Assembly (NCBI GenBank): GCA_963826145.1
Contig: CAWGVW010000001.1
Location: 496,001 to 560,000, forward strand
DNA: 64,000 nt
DNA from: JBGPLJ01 sp963826145
Lineage (GTDB): Bacteria; Pseudomonadota; Gammaproteobacteria; Steroidobacterales; Steroidobacteraceae
Direction: 5' to 3'
The notes beneath the pieces are model-generated. The model made no database searches, had not been told where the DNA came from, and was given only the letters and a program-made list of their open reading frames with translations. Shown one piece after another: positions 16,405 to 25,922 of the stretch. The stretch's first letter is position 1; every line of letters starts with the position of its first letter. The position numbers were made by a program, and so were the translations under genes.

Positions 16405-17895
16405 TCAAACCGCTGGCCGCACGTTCGCGTTGAGCCGAAACAGATTCAGTGGGTCGTACTGCTTCTTGATCGACGCGAGTCGCGCACGATTGGGTCCGTA
16501 GTTATCGTCCACAGCCTTCTGATCGGCGTCGTTCAGATTGACGTAGAAGCCGTTGGTGAACCGCCTCAGCTTGTCCCACTCCGCATGGATTCGGGCGCGG
16601 TTCTTCTCGTTGTCGGTCGCATCCGGCCATCCCCCGAGCACGATCAGTTGAAAAAGCTCCTTGCGGTGGGCGATGGCCGTGGCGGTGGGATCGACGTCTG
16701 CGATTGCGCCGCCGTTGTGGCCAATCTCGAGACCCACGACTCCATCCACATGGAAATCATTGATGAGCGCGTTGACGAGCTCCGGCGTCATCCCGGCGAC
16801 GAAGCCGCCCTTCAGGTAGCTGTTGTGCGTCGAGAGGGGCGGCCCGTCGAATTGCCGCTGCACGTCCACGTAGTTCATCGCCCGCAGGGTGTCTTTGACC
16901 GGCTTTACGAACGTTCGCAGGGGCTGCAATATCTTTTCGCCCTCGCGCAGGTCGCCGCAATAGCAAACCGAAATGACGAGGTTCGCATCGTCGCCTTCGC
17001 CCGGCCCCCAGCTGATTTCAACGTGGTTGTCACGGTTTGTTTGCGCAGCGTACTGGCCGTAGTACTCGAGAGCCGCTCGCGTCTGGTCAGGCGCGTAGGT
17101 GAGATCGCCCGCGAGGACTTGCGGCCCCGCCGGGTGCACCCGAAATTCGAACGAAGTCACGACGCCGAAATTGCCGCCGCCACCGCGGATTGCCCAGAAG
17201 AGGTCGGGGTTGTCGTCGGCGCTCACCCTCAGGATCTTCGCGTCCGCAGTGACGAGATCAACGGAGAGAACGTTGTCGCAGGCCAGGCCGAACTTGCGCG
17301 AGAGCCAACCATAGCCGCCGCCCAGGGTCAGTCCGGCGACACCGGTATTCGAGATCGCGCCCATCGTCGTAGCAAGTCCGTACTGCTGGGCTTCCCAGTC
17401 GAGGTCGCCGATCCAGGCGCCGCCCGCGACTCGCGCGGTTTTCGCCGCCGGATCGACGCGGACGCTGCGCATGGAGGAGAGATCGATGACGAGCCCGCCA
17501 TTGCACATCGAGTAACCGGGAAAGCTGTGGCCTCCGCCGCGAACGGCGACCAGCAGTTCCCGCTCGCGCGCAAACGTGACGGCATGAACGACATCGGCGG
17601 CGCCGGAGCATTGCGCGATGAGCGCGGGCCGCTTGTCGATCATCTTGTTCCAAAGACGCCGGGCATGATCGTAATCGGCGTCACTCGCGGTTATGAGCCG
17701 CCCGTGCAGATTCGCCGCGAATGCCTTGACGGCGGCGGCTGGAATGGTGGTCGCTTCCCCGGACAACTTGATCGCCGGGATATCGGTGCCTGCCGCTTCG
17801 GCGGCATCGCCGGCGAAGGCGCGAACACCGATGGATGTGAATGTGGCGGCCGCGCCGCCAATGACAGTTGCCTTGCAGAAGTCGCGTCGTTTCAT
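16405..17895 (-). CDS. Tat-exported FAD-linked oxidase, berberine-bridge-enzyme type
   Basis: A 496-residue flavoprotein starting at ATG 17895 with GGAGAAC upstream. A twin-arginine signal (MKRRDFCKATVIGGAAA) precedes the PCMH-type FAD domain. RGGGHSFPGYSMCNGGLVID contains the His normally linked covalently to FAD, and TGVAGLTLGGGYGWLSRKFG and RGGGGNFGVVTSFEF complete the FAD site. The C-terminal BBE segment DDNYGPNRARL...YDPLNLFRLN is present. Relatives oxidise sugars, lactones, alcohols or alkaloids using oxygen. The second covalent link (Cys) of true berberine bridge enzymes is not obvious. Substrate unknown; export through Tat fits loading of FAD in the cytoplasm. Confidence 0.9.
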   Translation of the reverse strand: MKRRDFCKATVIGGAAATFTSIGVRAFAGDAAEAAGTDIPAIKLSGEATTIPAAAVKAFAANLHGRLITASDADYDHARRLWNKMIDKRPALIAQCSGAADVVHAVTFARERELLVAVRGGGHSFPGYSMCNGGLVIDLSSMRSVRVDPAAKTARVAGGAWIGDLDWEAQQYGLATTMGAISNTGVAGLTLGGGYGWLSRKFGLACDNVLSVDLVTADAKILRVSADDNPDLFWAIRGGGGNFGVVTSFEFRVHPAGPQVLAGDLTYAPDQTRAALEYYGQYAAQTNRDNHVEISWGPGEGDDANLVISVCYCGDLREGEKILQPLRTFVKPVKDTLRAMNYVDVQRQFDGPPLSTHNSYLKGGFVAGMTPELVNALINDFHVDGVVGLEIGHNGGAIADVDPTATAIAHRKELFQLIVLGGWPDATDNEKNRARIHAEWDKLRRFTNGFYVNLNDADQKAVDDNYGPNRARLASIKKQYDPLNLFRLNANVRPAV

Positions 17896-18072
17896 TGTTG
17901 TTCTCCGGTAGGTCGCGAGGCCGTAAGTCTAGTACAGTCTTGTCGCGAACACTGCCGGCATCTGTTCGTATACTTCGGGTTGGCGTCTGCCGGGGCAGTG
18001 CCTCGCCGCGCCAACGTGTGAAGTGTTTGGTGACCTGTGAGATAAGGTTCCTCCGCAGGGCGTGGAGATCGG

Positions 18073-20055
18073 GTGTCGTACGCCGCAATGTCGCGACAAT
18101 GGCGGTACTTCGTTGAGGTTTCGGAGCGCAGGGCTTTTTTGGCCGCTGCCATCTACGTGTCGCTCTATGTTGCCGTCGATTGGCTTTGCTACGTGCGTCC
18201 ACAGCTCGGTCCCGGGATTACGCCCTGGAACCCGCAAGCGGGCATCACACTCGCATTTCTCGTCGTCTATGGATCCCGCTGGTTCCTGGCAACCGCGATA
18301 GCGGCGTCCCTGGCTGCAGTTCTCGTGCGGGCGGCACCGGCGGCAGGCATCACCGTCTACACGACTTCGATCTGGATCGCGCTCGTCTACGCACTTCTCG
18401 CGGTGGTCGTGCGCCGTGCGCGCCTCGCGGTTCCCATCGAGTCCGCAGCTGCGGCGGCGAGATTTGCGGGAGCGTCCGTTGCCGGCACTTTGCTCGTGGC
18501 AATCGGTTATGTCGGCTCGTACATCGGGGTGGGTGAAATACCGGTGGGCGACGCCCTTCGCGGAATCGCGCGCTACTGGCTTGCGGACTTGAACGGCGTC
18601 CTGATGCTCACTCCGCTTCTCCTGCAGACCGGCGCGCTGGGCAGGGCCTTACAACACGCACGACGCGCAGGCTGGGAGATCCCCGCGCAAGGCGCCGTAA
18701 TCCTGGCGACGCTTTGGGTCATCTTCACGCTTCCCGTCGCCGAGCAATTGCGCTTCTTCTACCTGCTGTTCGTACCCGTGATCTGGGTCGCGTTGCGCTG
18801 GAGCTGGCCGGGCGCTCTCCTTGCCGTGCTTGCCATCCAGGTCGGGCTGATCGTCGCCGCAGAGGCCGACATTCACACGCCCCGTTTCATCGATCTGCAA
18901 TTCCTGATGCTGACGCTCGCCCTCACGGCGCTGCTGCTTGGAGCCGTCGTGCGCGAACGTGCGGGCGTCCTCAGGCGGGTAGCCGCGCGCGAGGCCGAAC
19001 AGCGCGCGCTGCTTGCGATGGCGCCAGATGCGGTGCTTACGGTCGACGCCGGCGGCGCAATCAAGATGGCAAATCCCGCAGCTGTGCGGCTGTTCGGCCG
19101 GGATTGCGGTGAGGCGCAGCGCGTGCGGCTGACCCAACTACTGCCTGAGATCAACCTTTCTTCCGCCGCAGGGCGTGCGGCTCTGGACGGACGGCGCGAA
19201 GACCGCAGCGAATTCCCGGCCGAGGTGGCCTGGGCACGCCTCGATACTCCGACAAGCGAGGGTTTCCTGGTGACCGTGCGCGATGTGACGGAACGCCGCC
19301 GATCCGAGGAGCAGCTGCGGGAGCGCGATGCGGCGCTGTCGCGCGCGATGCGCTTCGCAATGGCAGGGGAACTTGCGTCGTCGCTGGCGCACGAGCTGAA
19401 TCAACCGATCACGGCGCTCGTGTCTTACCTCAATGCCTCGGAGATTCTTGCCAACCGGGCGCAGGCCGTCGACGATCGCCTGCAGTCCACCCTCGGCAAG
19501 GCAGGCCGTGAAGCCATGCGCGCGTCGGAGGTGTTGCATCGCCTGCGAAACTTCTATCGCGGCGGAGCCTCGAAACGCGAAATCGTGAACCTGCGGGCGC
19601 TTGCGGGTGTCGTTGTCGCCGCTTTTCAGGAGCGCCTGCGCCGCGCCGGGGCGACACTCGTCGTGTCGGCGCCAGCAATGCTGCCCGAGTTCGAGGGCGA
19701 CGCGATGCAGCTCGAGATCGTGCTGCATAATCTGCTGGCCAATGCCATCGACGCCGTAACACGTGTGGACGCGACCCATCGCCGCATTGAACTGAGCGCA
19801 GCGCACAGCGAAGGCGTCGTCACGCTGCAGGTGGACGATACCGGAGCGGGTATCGCACCGCAGGTCGCGGGACAGCTGTTCGAGCCTTTCGTCACGAGCA
19901 AATCCGATGGCATGGGCCTGGGGCTTGCCATCAGCCGCACACTGATCCGTGCGCGAGGCGGGGAGCTGTCCTTCACCCGGAGCAGTCGACTCGGTGGAGC
20001 GTGCTTTATCGTGCGCATACCGGTGGTCGTTCCCGTCGAGCCGAAGTTCGCATGA
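18073..20055 (+). CDS. MASE1-PAS sensor histidine kinase
   Basis: A 660-residue inner-membrane kinase with a GTG start and GGAG nine bases upstream (ATG 18088 is an alternative). An N-terminal MASE1-type integral membrane sensor spans about residues 15-300 (about eight helices, with NPQAGITLAFLVVYGSRWF). A PAS domain follows (about 310-400), then HisKA with phospho-acceptor H440 in SSLAHELNQPITALVSYL. The ATPase has the N-box LLANAIDAV, G1 VDDTGAGIAPQ and G2 SDGMGLGLAIS. The H-box wording is of the FixL/TodS kind. The stop overlaps the start of a FixJ-type regulator (ATGA), so the two form a two-component pair. The signal is unknown. Confidence 0.92.
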   Translation: MSYAAMSRQWRYFVEVSERRAFLAAAIYVSLYVAVDWLCYVRPQLGPGITPWNPQAGITLAFLVVYGSRWFLATAIAASLAAVLVRAAPAAGITVYTTSIWIALVYALLAVVVRRARLAVPIESAAAAARFAGASVAGTLLVAIGYVGSYIGVGEIPVGDALRGIARYWLADLNGVLMLTPLLLQTGALGRALQHARRAGWEIPAQGAVILATLWVIFTLPVAEQLRFFYLLFVPVIWVALRWSWPGALLAVLAIQVGLIVAAEADIHTPRFIDLQFLMLTLALTALLLGAVVRERAGVLRRVAAREAEQRALLAMAPDAVLTVDAGGAIKMANPAAVRLFGRDCGEAQRVRLTQLLPEINLSSAAGRAALDGRREDRSEFPAEVAWARLDTPTSEGFLVTVRDVTERRRSEEQLRERDAALSRAMRFAMAGELASSLAHELNQPITALVSYLNASEILANRAQAVDDRLQSTLGKAGREAMRASEVLHRLRNFYRGGASKREIVNLRALAGVVVAAFQERLRRAGATLVVSAPAMLPEFEGDAMQLEIVLHNLLANAIDAVTRVDATHRRIELSAAHSEGVVTLQVDDTGAGIAPQVAGQLFEPFVTSKSDGMGLGLAISRTLIRARGGELSFTRSSRLGGACFIVRIPVVVPVEPKFA

Positions 20056-20696
20056 ACGCTGCTCAGCTGACAGCCCCGACCGTATTCGTCGTCGACGACG
20101 ACGCTGCGGTACGCGACGCGCTGAGCTTGCTGATTTCGTTGAAAGGCCTGCGCGCGGCGGTCTACACATCGGCCGAAGACTTCCTCGCCGTGTACGACCC
20201 GGCTTGGCGCGGCTGCCTTCTCACAGACCTGAAGATGCCGGGCATGAACGGTCTCGAGCTGCAGAGCACGTTGCACCAGCGAGGCGTATCGTTGCCTATC
20301 GTCGTGCTCACCGCCCACGGAGACGTGGCGGCCACCCGGGCGGCGCTCAAGAACGGCGCCGTCGACTTCCTCGAAAAGCCGGTCGATGACGGCGTACTTA
20401 CGGACGTGCTGCTCAATGCAATCCGGATCGATGGCGAGCGGCATCGCCGGAATGCCGAACTTTCGCACAATGCGGCGCTCGTCGACCGATTGACGGCGCG
20501 AGAGCGCGAAGTGCTCGAACTCCTGGCCGAAGGCCTGCAGCATCGCGAAATCGCGGCGCGGCTTGCGATCAGTCCGCGCACGGTCGAGGTCTACAAGGCG
20601 CGAATGATGGAAAAGCTCCAGTTCCGTACCCTCGCGGAAGTGATCCGCTTCGGCACCGACCTGCGCGCCGAGGCTGCTTCGAGCATGCGGAAGTGA
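20052..20696 (+). CDS. FixJ/NarL-type response regulator
   Basis: A 214-residue regulator starting at ATG 20052 inside the kinase stop codon. The receiver domain (about 10-125) has the acidic pair VVDDD, the phospho-acceptor Asp59 in CLLTDLKMPG, Thr in VLTAHGD and Lys in EKPVDD. The LuxR-type helix-turn-helix (about 148-205) shows LTAREREVLELLAEGLQHREIA. It should bind DNA when phosphorylated by the adjoining MASE1 kinase. The next gene downstream is the porin of the phosphate uptake run, across a dyad-rich 320-bp gap that would be a natural target region; this is not shown by the sequence. Confidence 0.93.
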   Translation: MNAAQLTAPTVFVVDDDAAVRDALSLLISLKGLRAAVYTSAEDFLAVYDPAWRGCLLTDLKMPGMNGLELQSTLHQRGVSLPIVVLTAHGDVAATRAALKNGAVDFLEKPVDDGVLTDVLLNAIRIDGERHRRNAELSHNAALVDRLTAREREVLELLAEGLQHREIAARLAISPRTVEVYKARMMEKLQFRTLAEVIRFGTDLRAEAASSMRK

Positions 20697-21016
20697 CGCG
20701 CTGCCGCCTCCATTTCGGCCCCTGCGCCGTGTAAGACAAAAATATTTTGTCGAACCCGCGGCCGCGCCAGCCACCGGCGCGTTCCCTCCTTGCAGCCCGT
20801 ACGGGCTGGACCGCATGTAATCGGCATTCGGTTGTCCCGTGAGCGGGACGCGCGGCGCGCGATCGCCATAGCTCCGTACGGTGCAGCCCTCATCGCTGCC
20901 GAATCGCTTCGTGAGATCGCTTTCCGCGCCTGAGTTGCGACACAAAACTGCAATAAACGCGGAATTAAATCGCCGCCCGCCGAAACACCGGCGCGATCAG
21001 CAGCGGAGTCTCAACG
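20697..21016. other. 320-bp dyad-rich intergenic region before the phosphate-uptake genes
   Basis: No gene seen. It holds an AT-rich perfect dyad at 20735-20751, a perfect 16-bp palindrome at 20793-20808 (CAGCCCGTACGGGCTG) and a perfect hairpin GTCCCG-TGAG-CGGGAC at 20834-20849. Only a weak resemblance to a Pho box is seen at 20937-20954. The first structures may end the regulator transcript; the region must also contain the promoter of the porin-pst run. Confidence 0.6.
20735..20751. promoter_or_regulatory. AT-rich 7+7 dyad, candidate operator
   Basis: GACAAAA-ATA-TTTTGTC, a perfect inverted repeat with a 3-base centre, conspicuous in the surrounding GC-rich DNA. It lies 39 bases after the response regulator stop. 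It could be a regulator binding site or, read as RNA, a weak terminator stem. I do not recognise it as a known operator consensus. Confidence 0.4.
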
Positions 21017-22084
21017 ATGATCAAGAAGAAGTTCGCGGTTCCTTGTGCGCTCGCCGGCCTCTGCGCGATAACGGCGCTGCCGGCGGCGGCCGGGGACGAG
21101 ACCACGACGATCGGCGGCAAGATGTTCGTCGACTTTACCAATCTCGACCTGACGAATGACGGCGTCGATTCGGCAGCGAACGGTACCGGCGTCGACGTCA
21201 AGCGCTTCTACCTCGGCGCCACGCACAACTTCGACGAGATCTGGTCGGTCAACATCACCACCGACTTCAATTACGTGAGCAACGACAGCGAGTCGCAGCT
21301 CTATGTGAAGAAGGCGTACGTGCAGGCAAAGCTCTCCGACGCTTTCATCGGGCGACTCGGATCGGCGGATCTGCCGTGGGTGCCGTTCGTCGAGGATGCC
21401 TACGGGTTCCGTTTCGTCGAGAACGTGATCATCGACCGCCTCAAGTTCGGAACGTCCGCCGATTGGGGAATACACGCTGGCGGCAAGGTATCCGACGGCA
21501 TGTTCAGCTACGCCGTGTCGGTCGTGAACGGTGCCGGCTACAAGAACCCGACACGCTCCAACAGCCTGGACGTGGAGGCGCGCATTGGCTTCATGCCCGT
21601 GAAGGGGTTCACGATCGCGCTCGGTGGCTACAGCGGCAAGCTCGGCAAGGACATCGAAGGCAGCGCCACGCCCCCGCAACACACGGCGAACCGCGCGGAT
21701 GCGCTGGTTGCATACGTGAGCGGACCGTTGCGACTCGGCGCCGAATACTTCCAGGCGAAGGACTGGAACCAGGTCACGACGGCAGCCAGCGACAAGGCCG
21801 ACGGGTTCTCGCTTTGGGGCTCGTACAACTTCACGGATAGGTGGGGCGCATTCGTGCGCGGCGATTCCGCCAAGACCAGCAAGGACCTCAACCCCGACCT
21901 CAAGGACGAGTATTTCAACGTCGGCGTTGTCTGCCATCCGCGCAAGAACATCGACGTCGCCTTTGTCTACAAGCACGAGAAGGTGGACGGCGGCGGCACC
22001 GTGAGCACGAGCAACGGCACGATTGGCGGGCTCGAAGAAGGCAAGTACGACGAAGTCGGCGTGTGGGGTCAGGTAGCGTTCTAA
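21017..22084 (+). CDS. Phosphate-selective porin O/P-like outer-membrane porin
   Basis: A 355-residue outer-membrane protein with a signal peptide cut near residue 25 (LPAAAG-DETTT). The mature part is alternating aromatic/polar strands with GGKMFVDFTNLDL, KRFYLGATHNFDEIWSVNIT and a final strand VGVWGQVAF, consistent with a 16-stranded porin of the OprO/OprP family (PF07396). It is first in a tight run with pstS, pstC, pstA, two pstB genes and phoU, so it most likely admits phosphate or polyphosphate during phosphate starvation. Confidence 0.85.
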   Translation: MIKKKFAVPCALAGLCAITALPAAAGDETTTIGGKMFVDFTNLDLTNDGVDSAANGTGVDVKRFYLGATHNFDEIWSVNITTDFNYVSNDSESQLYVKKAYVQAKLSDAFIGRLGSADLPWVPFVEDAYGFRFVENVIIDRLKFGTSADWGIHAGGKVSDGMFSYAVSVVNGAGYKNPTRSNSLDVEARIGFMPVKGFTIALGGYSGKLGKDIEGSATPPQHTANRADALVAYVSGPLRLGAEYFQAKDWNQVTTAASDKADGFSLWGSYNFTDRWGAFVRGDSAKTSKDLNPDLKDEYFNVGVVCHPRKNIDVAFVYKHEKVDGGGTVSTSNGTIGGLEEGKYDEVGVWGQVAF

Positions 22085-22111
22085 CCAGTGCAAGTATCGA
22101 GGAGTGAAGTC

Positions 22112-23149
22112 ATGGGTGCAGTGAATCTCAAGGTATTCGCGGCGCTGGCCGCGGTCGCCATCGCCGCTGTATCGCAGGCGGGGGACATCTCCGGCGCGGG
22201 CGCGACGTTTCCATACCCTGTCTATGCCAAGTGGGCCGACGCCTACAAGAAGGAGACTGGTATCGGACTCAACTACCAGTCGATCGGCTCCGGCGGCGGC
22301 ATCAAGCAGATCAAGGCGAAGACCGTCACCTTCGGCGCCTCCGATATGCCGTTGAAACCGGAAGACCTGAAGGAATCGGGTCTCGTGCAGTTCCCGATGA
22401 TCATCGGCGGCGTCGTGCCGGTCGTGAACGTGCCGGGCGTTGGCGCCGGGCAGTTGACGCTCGATGGCGTAACGCTGGCGAGCATCTACATGGGAGAAAT
22501 CACGAAGTGGAACGACGCGCGCATCCACAAGCTGAATCCCAAGCTTGCATTGCCGGACCTGGCGATCGCGCCGATCTATCGCTCGGATGGCTCGGGCACG
22601 AACTTCCTCTTCTCCGACTACCTTTCGAAGTCGAGCCCGAAGTTCAAGGACTCGGTCGGCGCCAACACTTCGGTCCAGTGGCCGGTCGGCATCGGCGCCA
22701 AGGGCAACGAGGGCGTCGCGAACATGACGGCGCAAACTGGCGGCGCGATCGGCTACGTCGAGTATGCGTACGCGAAGCAGAACAAGATGGCGAACGCCCT
22801 GATGATCAACAGGGCGGGCAAACCCGTCACACCGAAGGCGGAGGCATTTCAGGCTGCGGCCGCGAACGCCGATTGGACGCACGCTCCGGGGTACTACTTG
22901 ATCCTCACGGATCAGCCGGGCGCCGCGAGCTGGCCCATCACCGGCGCGAGCTTCATCTTGATCCACGCAGAACCGGCGGATCCGGCGGCGGCCGCCGCGG
23001 CGCTCAAGTTCTTCGACTGGTCGTACCGGAACGGTGCTGCGATGGCCGCGGAGCTCGACTACGTGCCGCTCCCTGCCGCGCTGATCAAGCAGATCCGCGC
23101 GACCTGGAAACTGTCCATCAAGGGTGCGCCGGCGATGGCAATGAACTGA
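22112..23149 (+). CDS. pstS: Periplasmic phosphate-binding protein PstS
   Basis: A 345-residue solute-binding protein. ATG 22112 is chosen because GAGGAG is about eight bases upstream and a signal peptide follows (NLKVFAALAAVAIAAVSQA). Phosphate-pocket motifs are GAGATFPYPVYAKW, YQSIGSGGGIKQI, FGASDMPL and YRSDGSGTNFLFSDYL. It delivers phosphate to PstCA. It is 27 nt behind the porin gene. The usual E. coli-type length is about 346 residues, so it is complete. Confidence 0.96.
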   Translation: MGAVNLKVFAALAAVAIAAVSQAGDISGAGATFPYPVYAKWADAYKKETGIGLNYQSIGSGGGIKQIKAKTVTFGASDMPLKPEDLKESGLVQFPMIIGGVVPVVNVPGVGAGQLTLDGVTLASIYMGEITKWNDARIHKLNPKLALPDLAIAPIYRSDGSGTNFLFSDYLSKSSPKFKDSVGANTSVQWPVGIGAKGNEGVANMTAQTGGAIGYVEYAYAKQNKMANALMINRAGKPVTPKAEAFQAAAANADWTHAPGYYLILTDQPGAASWPITGASFILIHAEPADPAAAAAALKFFDWSYRNGAAMAAELDYVPLPAALIKQIRATWKLSIKGAPAMAMN

Positions 23150-23281
23150 CAGCTGACGTCATGACGATCGGTGGGCGCCGCCGTCGATCCCGTGCTGTGA
23201 GCGATGCGGCGCCCTGCGATGGCCGTCCTCGAATCTCAGTTGGCGAGGGCGGCCATCGCACTTGACTGCATGGCGGGGTCA

Positions 23282-24259
23282 ATGACGAATTCCACGACAG
23301 CACTTTTTGCCGACAACGAACGGCTCGCCCGCCAGCGAATGGGCGAGCGGGTTTTCCGTGCCGCATCGCTTGCCGCGGCGCTGCTCGTACTGCTGCTCCT
23401 CGGCGGCGTGACGGTGTCGCTGATTGCGGGCGGTTGGCCTGCGCTCGCGCACTTCCGGCTCGCCTTCCTGACGCAGGAAGTCTGGAATCCCGTTACGGAG
23501 AAATTCGGGGCGCTCGCACCGATCTACGGCACGCTCGTCACTTCCCTGATCGCCATGTTGATTGCCGTGCCCGTGAGCTTCGGCATCGCGATGTTCCTGA
23601 CCGAACTTGCGCCGCAGTGGCTCAAACGGCCGGTCGGCATCGCCATCGAACTGCTCGCCGGGGTTCCGAGCATCATCTACGGCATCTGGGGCCTGTTCGT
23701 GCTCGCGCCGATTCTGCAGCAACACGTGCAGCCCTGGCTGATCGAGCATCTGGGGCCACTGCCATTGCTCGGACGCCTGTTCCAGGGGCCGCCATTCGGC
23801 ATCGGCATCCTGAGCGCAGGTCTCGTGCTCGCCATCATGGTGTTGCCTTTCATTTCGTCCGTCATGCGCGACGTCTTCGAGACCGTGCCGGACGTGCTGA
23901 AGGAATCGGCCTATGGCCTCGGTGCGACCACCTGGGAGGTCATCTGGAAGATCGTGGTGCCCTATACGCGGGCAGGGACGATCGGCGGCATCATGCTGGG
24001 ACTCGGACGAGCGCTCGGTGAAACGATGGCGGTGACCTTTGTCATCGGCAATGCCCACCGCATCAGCGTCTCTATCCTCGCGCCGGGCACGACCATATCT
24101 GCGGCCATTGCCAACGAGTTCACCGAGGCGGTCGGGGATCTCTATACCTCGTCACTCGTCGCGCTCGGCGTGCTGCTCTTTGTTATCACGTTCGTCGTAA
24201 TCGCGCTCGCGCGCCTGATGCTGCTGCGGCTTAACCGAAGGGCGCTCTCGACCGTATGA
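23282..24259 (+). CDS. pstC: Phosphate ABC transporter permease PstC
   Basis: A 325-residue inner-membrane permease. ATG 23282 is the likely start; the frame is open further up but that part is not PstC-like. Six membrane helices are seen, with the EAA loop [30 protein letters not shown] that contacts PstB and [13 protein letters not shown] typical of PstC. It heads the permease pair and its stop overlaps the pstA start (ATGA). The 132-bp gap after pstS contains no gene. Confidence 0.95.
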   Translation: MTNSTTALFADNERLARQRMGERVFRAASLAAALLVLLLLGGVTVSLIAGGWPALAHFRLAFLTQEVWNPVTEKFGALAPIYGTLVTSLIAMLIAVPVSFGIAMFLTELAPQWLKRPVGIAIELLAGVPSIIYGIWGLFVLAPILQQHVQPWLIEHLGPLPLLGRLFQGPPFGIGILSAGLVLAIMVLPFISSVMRDVFETVPDVLKESAYGLGATTWEVIWKIVVPYTRAGTIGGIMLGLGRALGETMAVTFVIGNAHRISVSILAPGTTISAAIANEFTEAVGDLYTSSLVALGVLLFVITFVVIALARLMLLRLNRRALSTV

Positions 24260-25101
24260 CCCGATTGCAGATTCGAAAGGCGAGGAGCGTGCTGGCGCTC
24301 GGATTGTCGGCGGTTGCGACGCTCCTCGGATTGGTTTGTCTCGGAGCCATCCTGTGGACGCTCTTTGGCAACGGTCTTGCCGGCATCTCGATGGCGCTGT
24401 TCACAGAAATGACGCCGCCACCCGGCAACGCGGGCGGATTGCTCAACGCCATCTATGGCAGTGCCGTGATGACCGCACTGGGTGTCCTCATCGGTGCGCC
24501 TATCGGCATCCTCGCGGGCACCTATCTGGCGGAATATGGACGCACAAGTCCGCTCAGCACGGTCATCCGCTTCGTCAACGACGTGCTCTTGAGCGCCCCA
24601 TCGATCATTGTCGGACTCTTCGTGTACGAGCTGCTGGTCGTCAGGATGGGGCACTTCTCGGCGCTTGCCGGCGCCGTCGCGCTCGCTGTCATCGCGATCC
24701 CGGTGACGGTGCGCACGACCGAAGACATGCTGAACCTCGTGCCACAGGGCATGAAGGATGCGTCCACGGCGCTTGGCGTGTATCACTGGCGCACGGTTGT
24801 CAAAGTGATCTATCCGGCGGCGCGAAGCGGCATCGTCACTGGGCTCCTCCTCGCGATCGCTCGCGTCAGTGGCGAGACGGCGCCGCTCCTTTTCACCGCG
24901 CTCAACAACCAGTTCTGGAGCACGAATCTCGATGCGCCGATGGCGAATCTGCCGGTTGTCATCTTTCAGTTTGCGCTGAGCCCCTACAAGGATTGGCAGC
25001 AACTTGCCTGGTCTGGCGCTCTGCTGATCACGCTGACGATCCTTACGCTCAGCATCGCCGCGCGCGCCATCGTGCGGGCCGTCCAGACGAGGCAACGATG
25101 A
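24256..25101 (+). CDS. pstA: Phosphate ABC transporter permease PstA
   Basis: A 281-residue permease with six helices and the coupling loop [52 protein letters not shown] is a typical PstA segment. It overlaps pstC by 4 nt and the first pstB gene by 4 nt, so the permease and ATPase genes are translationally coupled. Confidence 0.95.
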   Translation: MTRLQIRKARSVLALGLSAVATLLGLVCLGAILWTLFGNGLAGISMALFTEMTPPPGNAGGLLNAIYGSAVMTALGVLIGAPIGILAGTYLAEYGRTSPLSTVIRFVNDVLLSAPSIIVGLFVYELLVVRMGHFSALAGAVALAVIAIPVTVRTTEDMLNLVPQGMKDASTALGVYHWRTVVKVIYPAARSGIVTGLLLAIARVSGETAPLLFTALNNQFWSTNLDAPMANLPVVIFQFALSPYKDWQQLAWSGALLITLTILTLSIAARAIVRAVQTRQR

Positions 25102-25922
25102 ACGACGTGGTGGCAACCGCCGGCGTCGGCGCGTCGCAGGCAAGCGAGCCGCTCGTGCCGCGTGCACCGGAAATCAAGGTCGACATTCGTCACCTCGATT
25201 TCTTCTACGGCGACCAGCGTGCCCTGATGGACGTCAGTCTCGCCTTGCAGAACCGCCGGATCACGGCGTTCATCGGGCCATCCGGTTGCGGCAAGTCCAC
25301 GCTGCTGCGCGCCGTCAATCGCATGTATGCACTGTACCCGCGCCAGCGCGCCGCCGGAGAGATTTTCCTCGACGGCAGGAACATTCTCGAGTCCACCGTG
25401 GATACTGCGACCCTGCGGTTCAGGGTCGGCATGGTGTTCCAGAAGCCGACGCCGTTTCCGATGTCCGTATTCGACAATGTCGCCTTCGGCATTCGGCTCG
25501 CGCAGCGAATTCGTCCTGCGGAGCTCGCAGAGCGCGTCGAATCCGCACTGCGCGACGCCGCCGTCTGGGACGAAGTCAAGGAAAAACTGGGTCACGACGG
25601 GCGCAGCCTCTCCGGTGGCCAGCAACAGCGCCTCTGCATTGCCCGCACGATCGCCGTACGCCCGGAGGTCATCCTGCTCGACGAGCCGACGGCGGCACTC
25701 GACCCGATCTCGACGCTGCGGGTCGAGGAAACCCTGCAGTCGCTGCGCGAGAAGTACTGCATCGCAATTGTCACGCACAACCTGCAGCAGGCGGCGCGGA
25801 TTTCGGACGTCACCGCTTTCATGTATCTCGGCGAGCTGATCGAAGTCGGCCCGACAGCGCAGATCTTCACTGCCGCGCGTGATCGCCGTACCGACGACTA
25901 CGTGACCGGTCGATTCGGGTGA
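25098..25922 (+). CDS. pstB: Phosphate ABC transporter ATPase PstB, first copy
   Basis: A 274-residue ABC ATPase starting at ATG 25098. Walker [14 protein letters not shown]-loop VFQKPTPFP, signature LSGGQQQRL, Walker [13 protein letters not shown] and switch His in IVTHN are intact. PstB-type wording ([32 protein letters not shown]) is clear. It is followed at once by a second, different PstB gene. The pair could form a heterodimer or provide exchangeable ATPases. Confidence 0.94.
   Translation: MNDVVATAGVGASQASEPLVPRAPEIKVDIRHLDFFYGDQRALMDVSLALQNRRITAFIGPSGCGKSTLLRAVNRMYALYPRQRAAGEIFLDGRNILESTVDTATLRFRVGMVFQKPTPFPMSVFDNVAFGIRLAQRIRPAELAERVESALRDAAVWDEVKEKLGHDGRSLSGGQQQRLCIARTIAVRPEVILLDEPTAALDPISTLRVEETLQSLREKYCIAIVTHNLQQAARISDVTAFMYLGELIEVGPTAQIFTAARDRRTDDYVTGRFG

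Noticed and set aside
20937..20954. Pho-box-like site before the porin gene (GCGACAC-AAAA-CTGCAAT)
   Set aside because: Only about 8 of 14 half-site bases agree with CTGTCAT repeats, within reach of chance; kept only as a remark in the intergenic entry.
21011..22966. 651-residue minus-strand frame opposite the porin and pstS
   Set aside because: Shadow of two certain genes; no motif and no ribosome-binding site.
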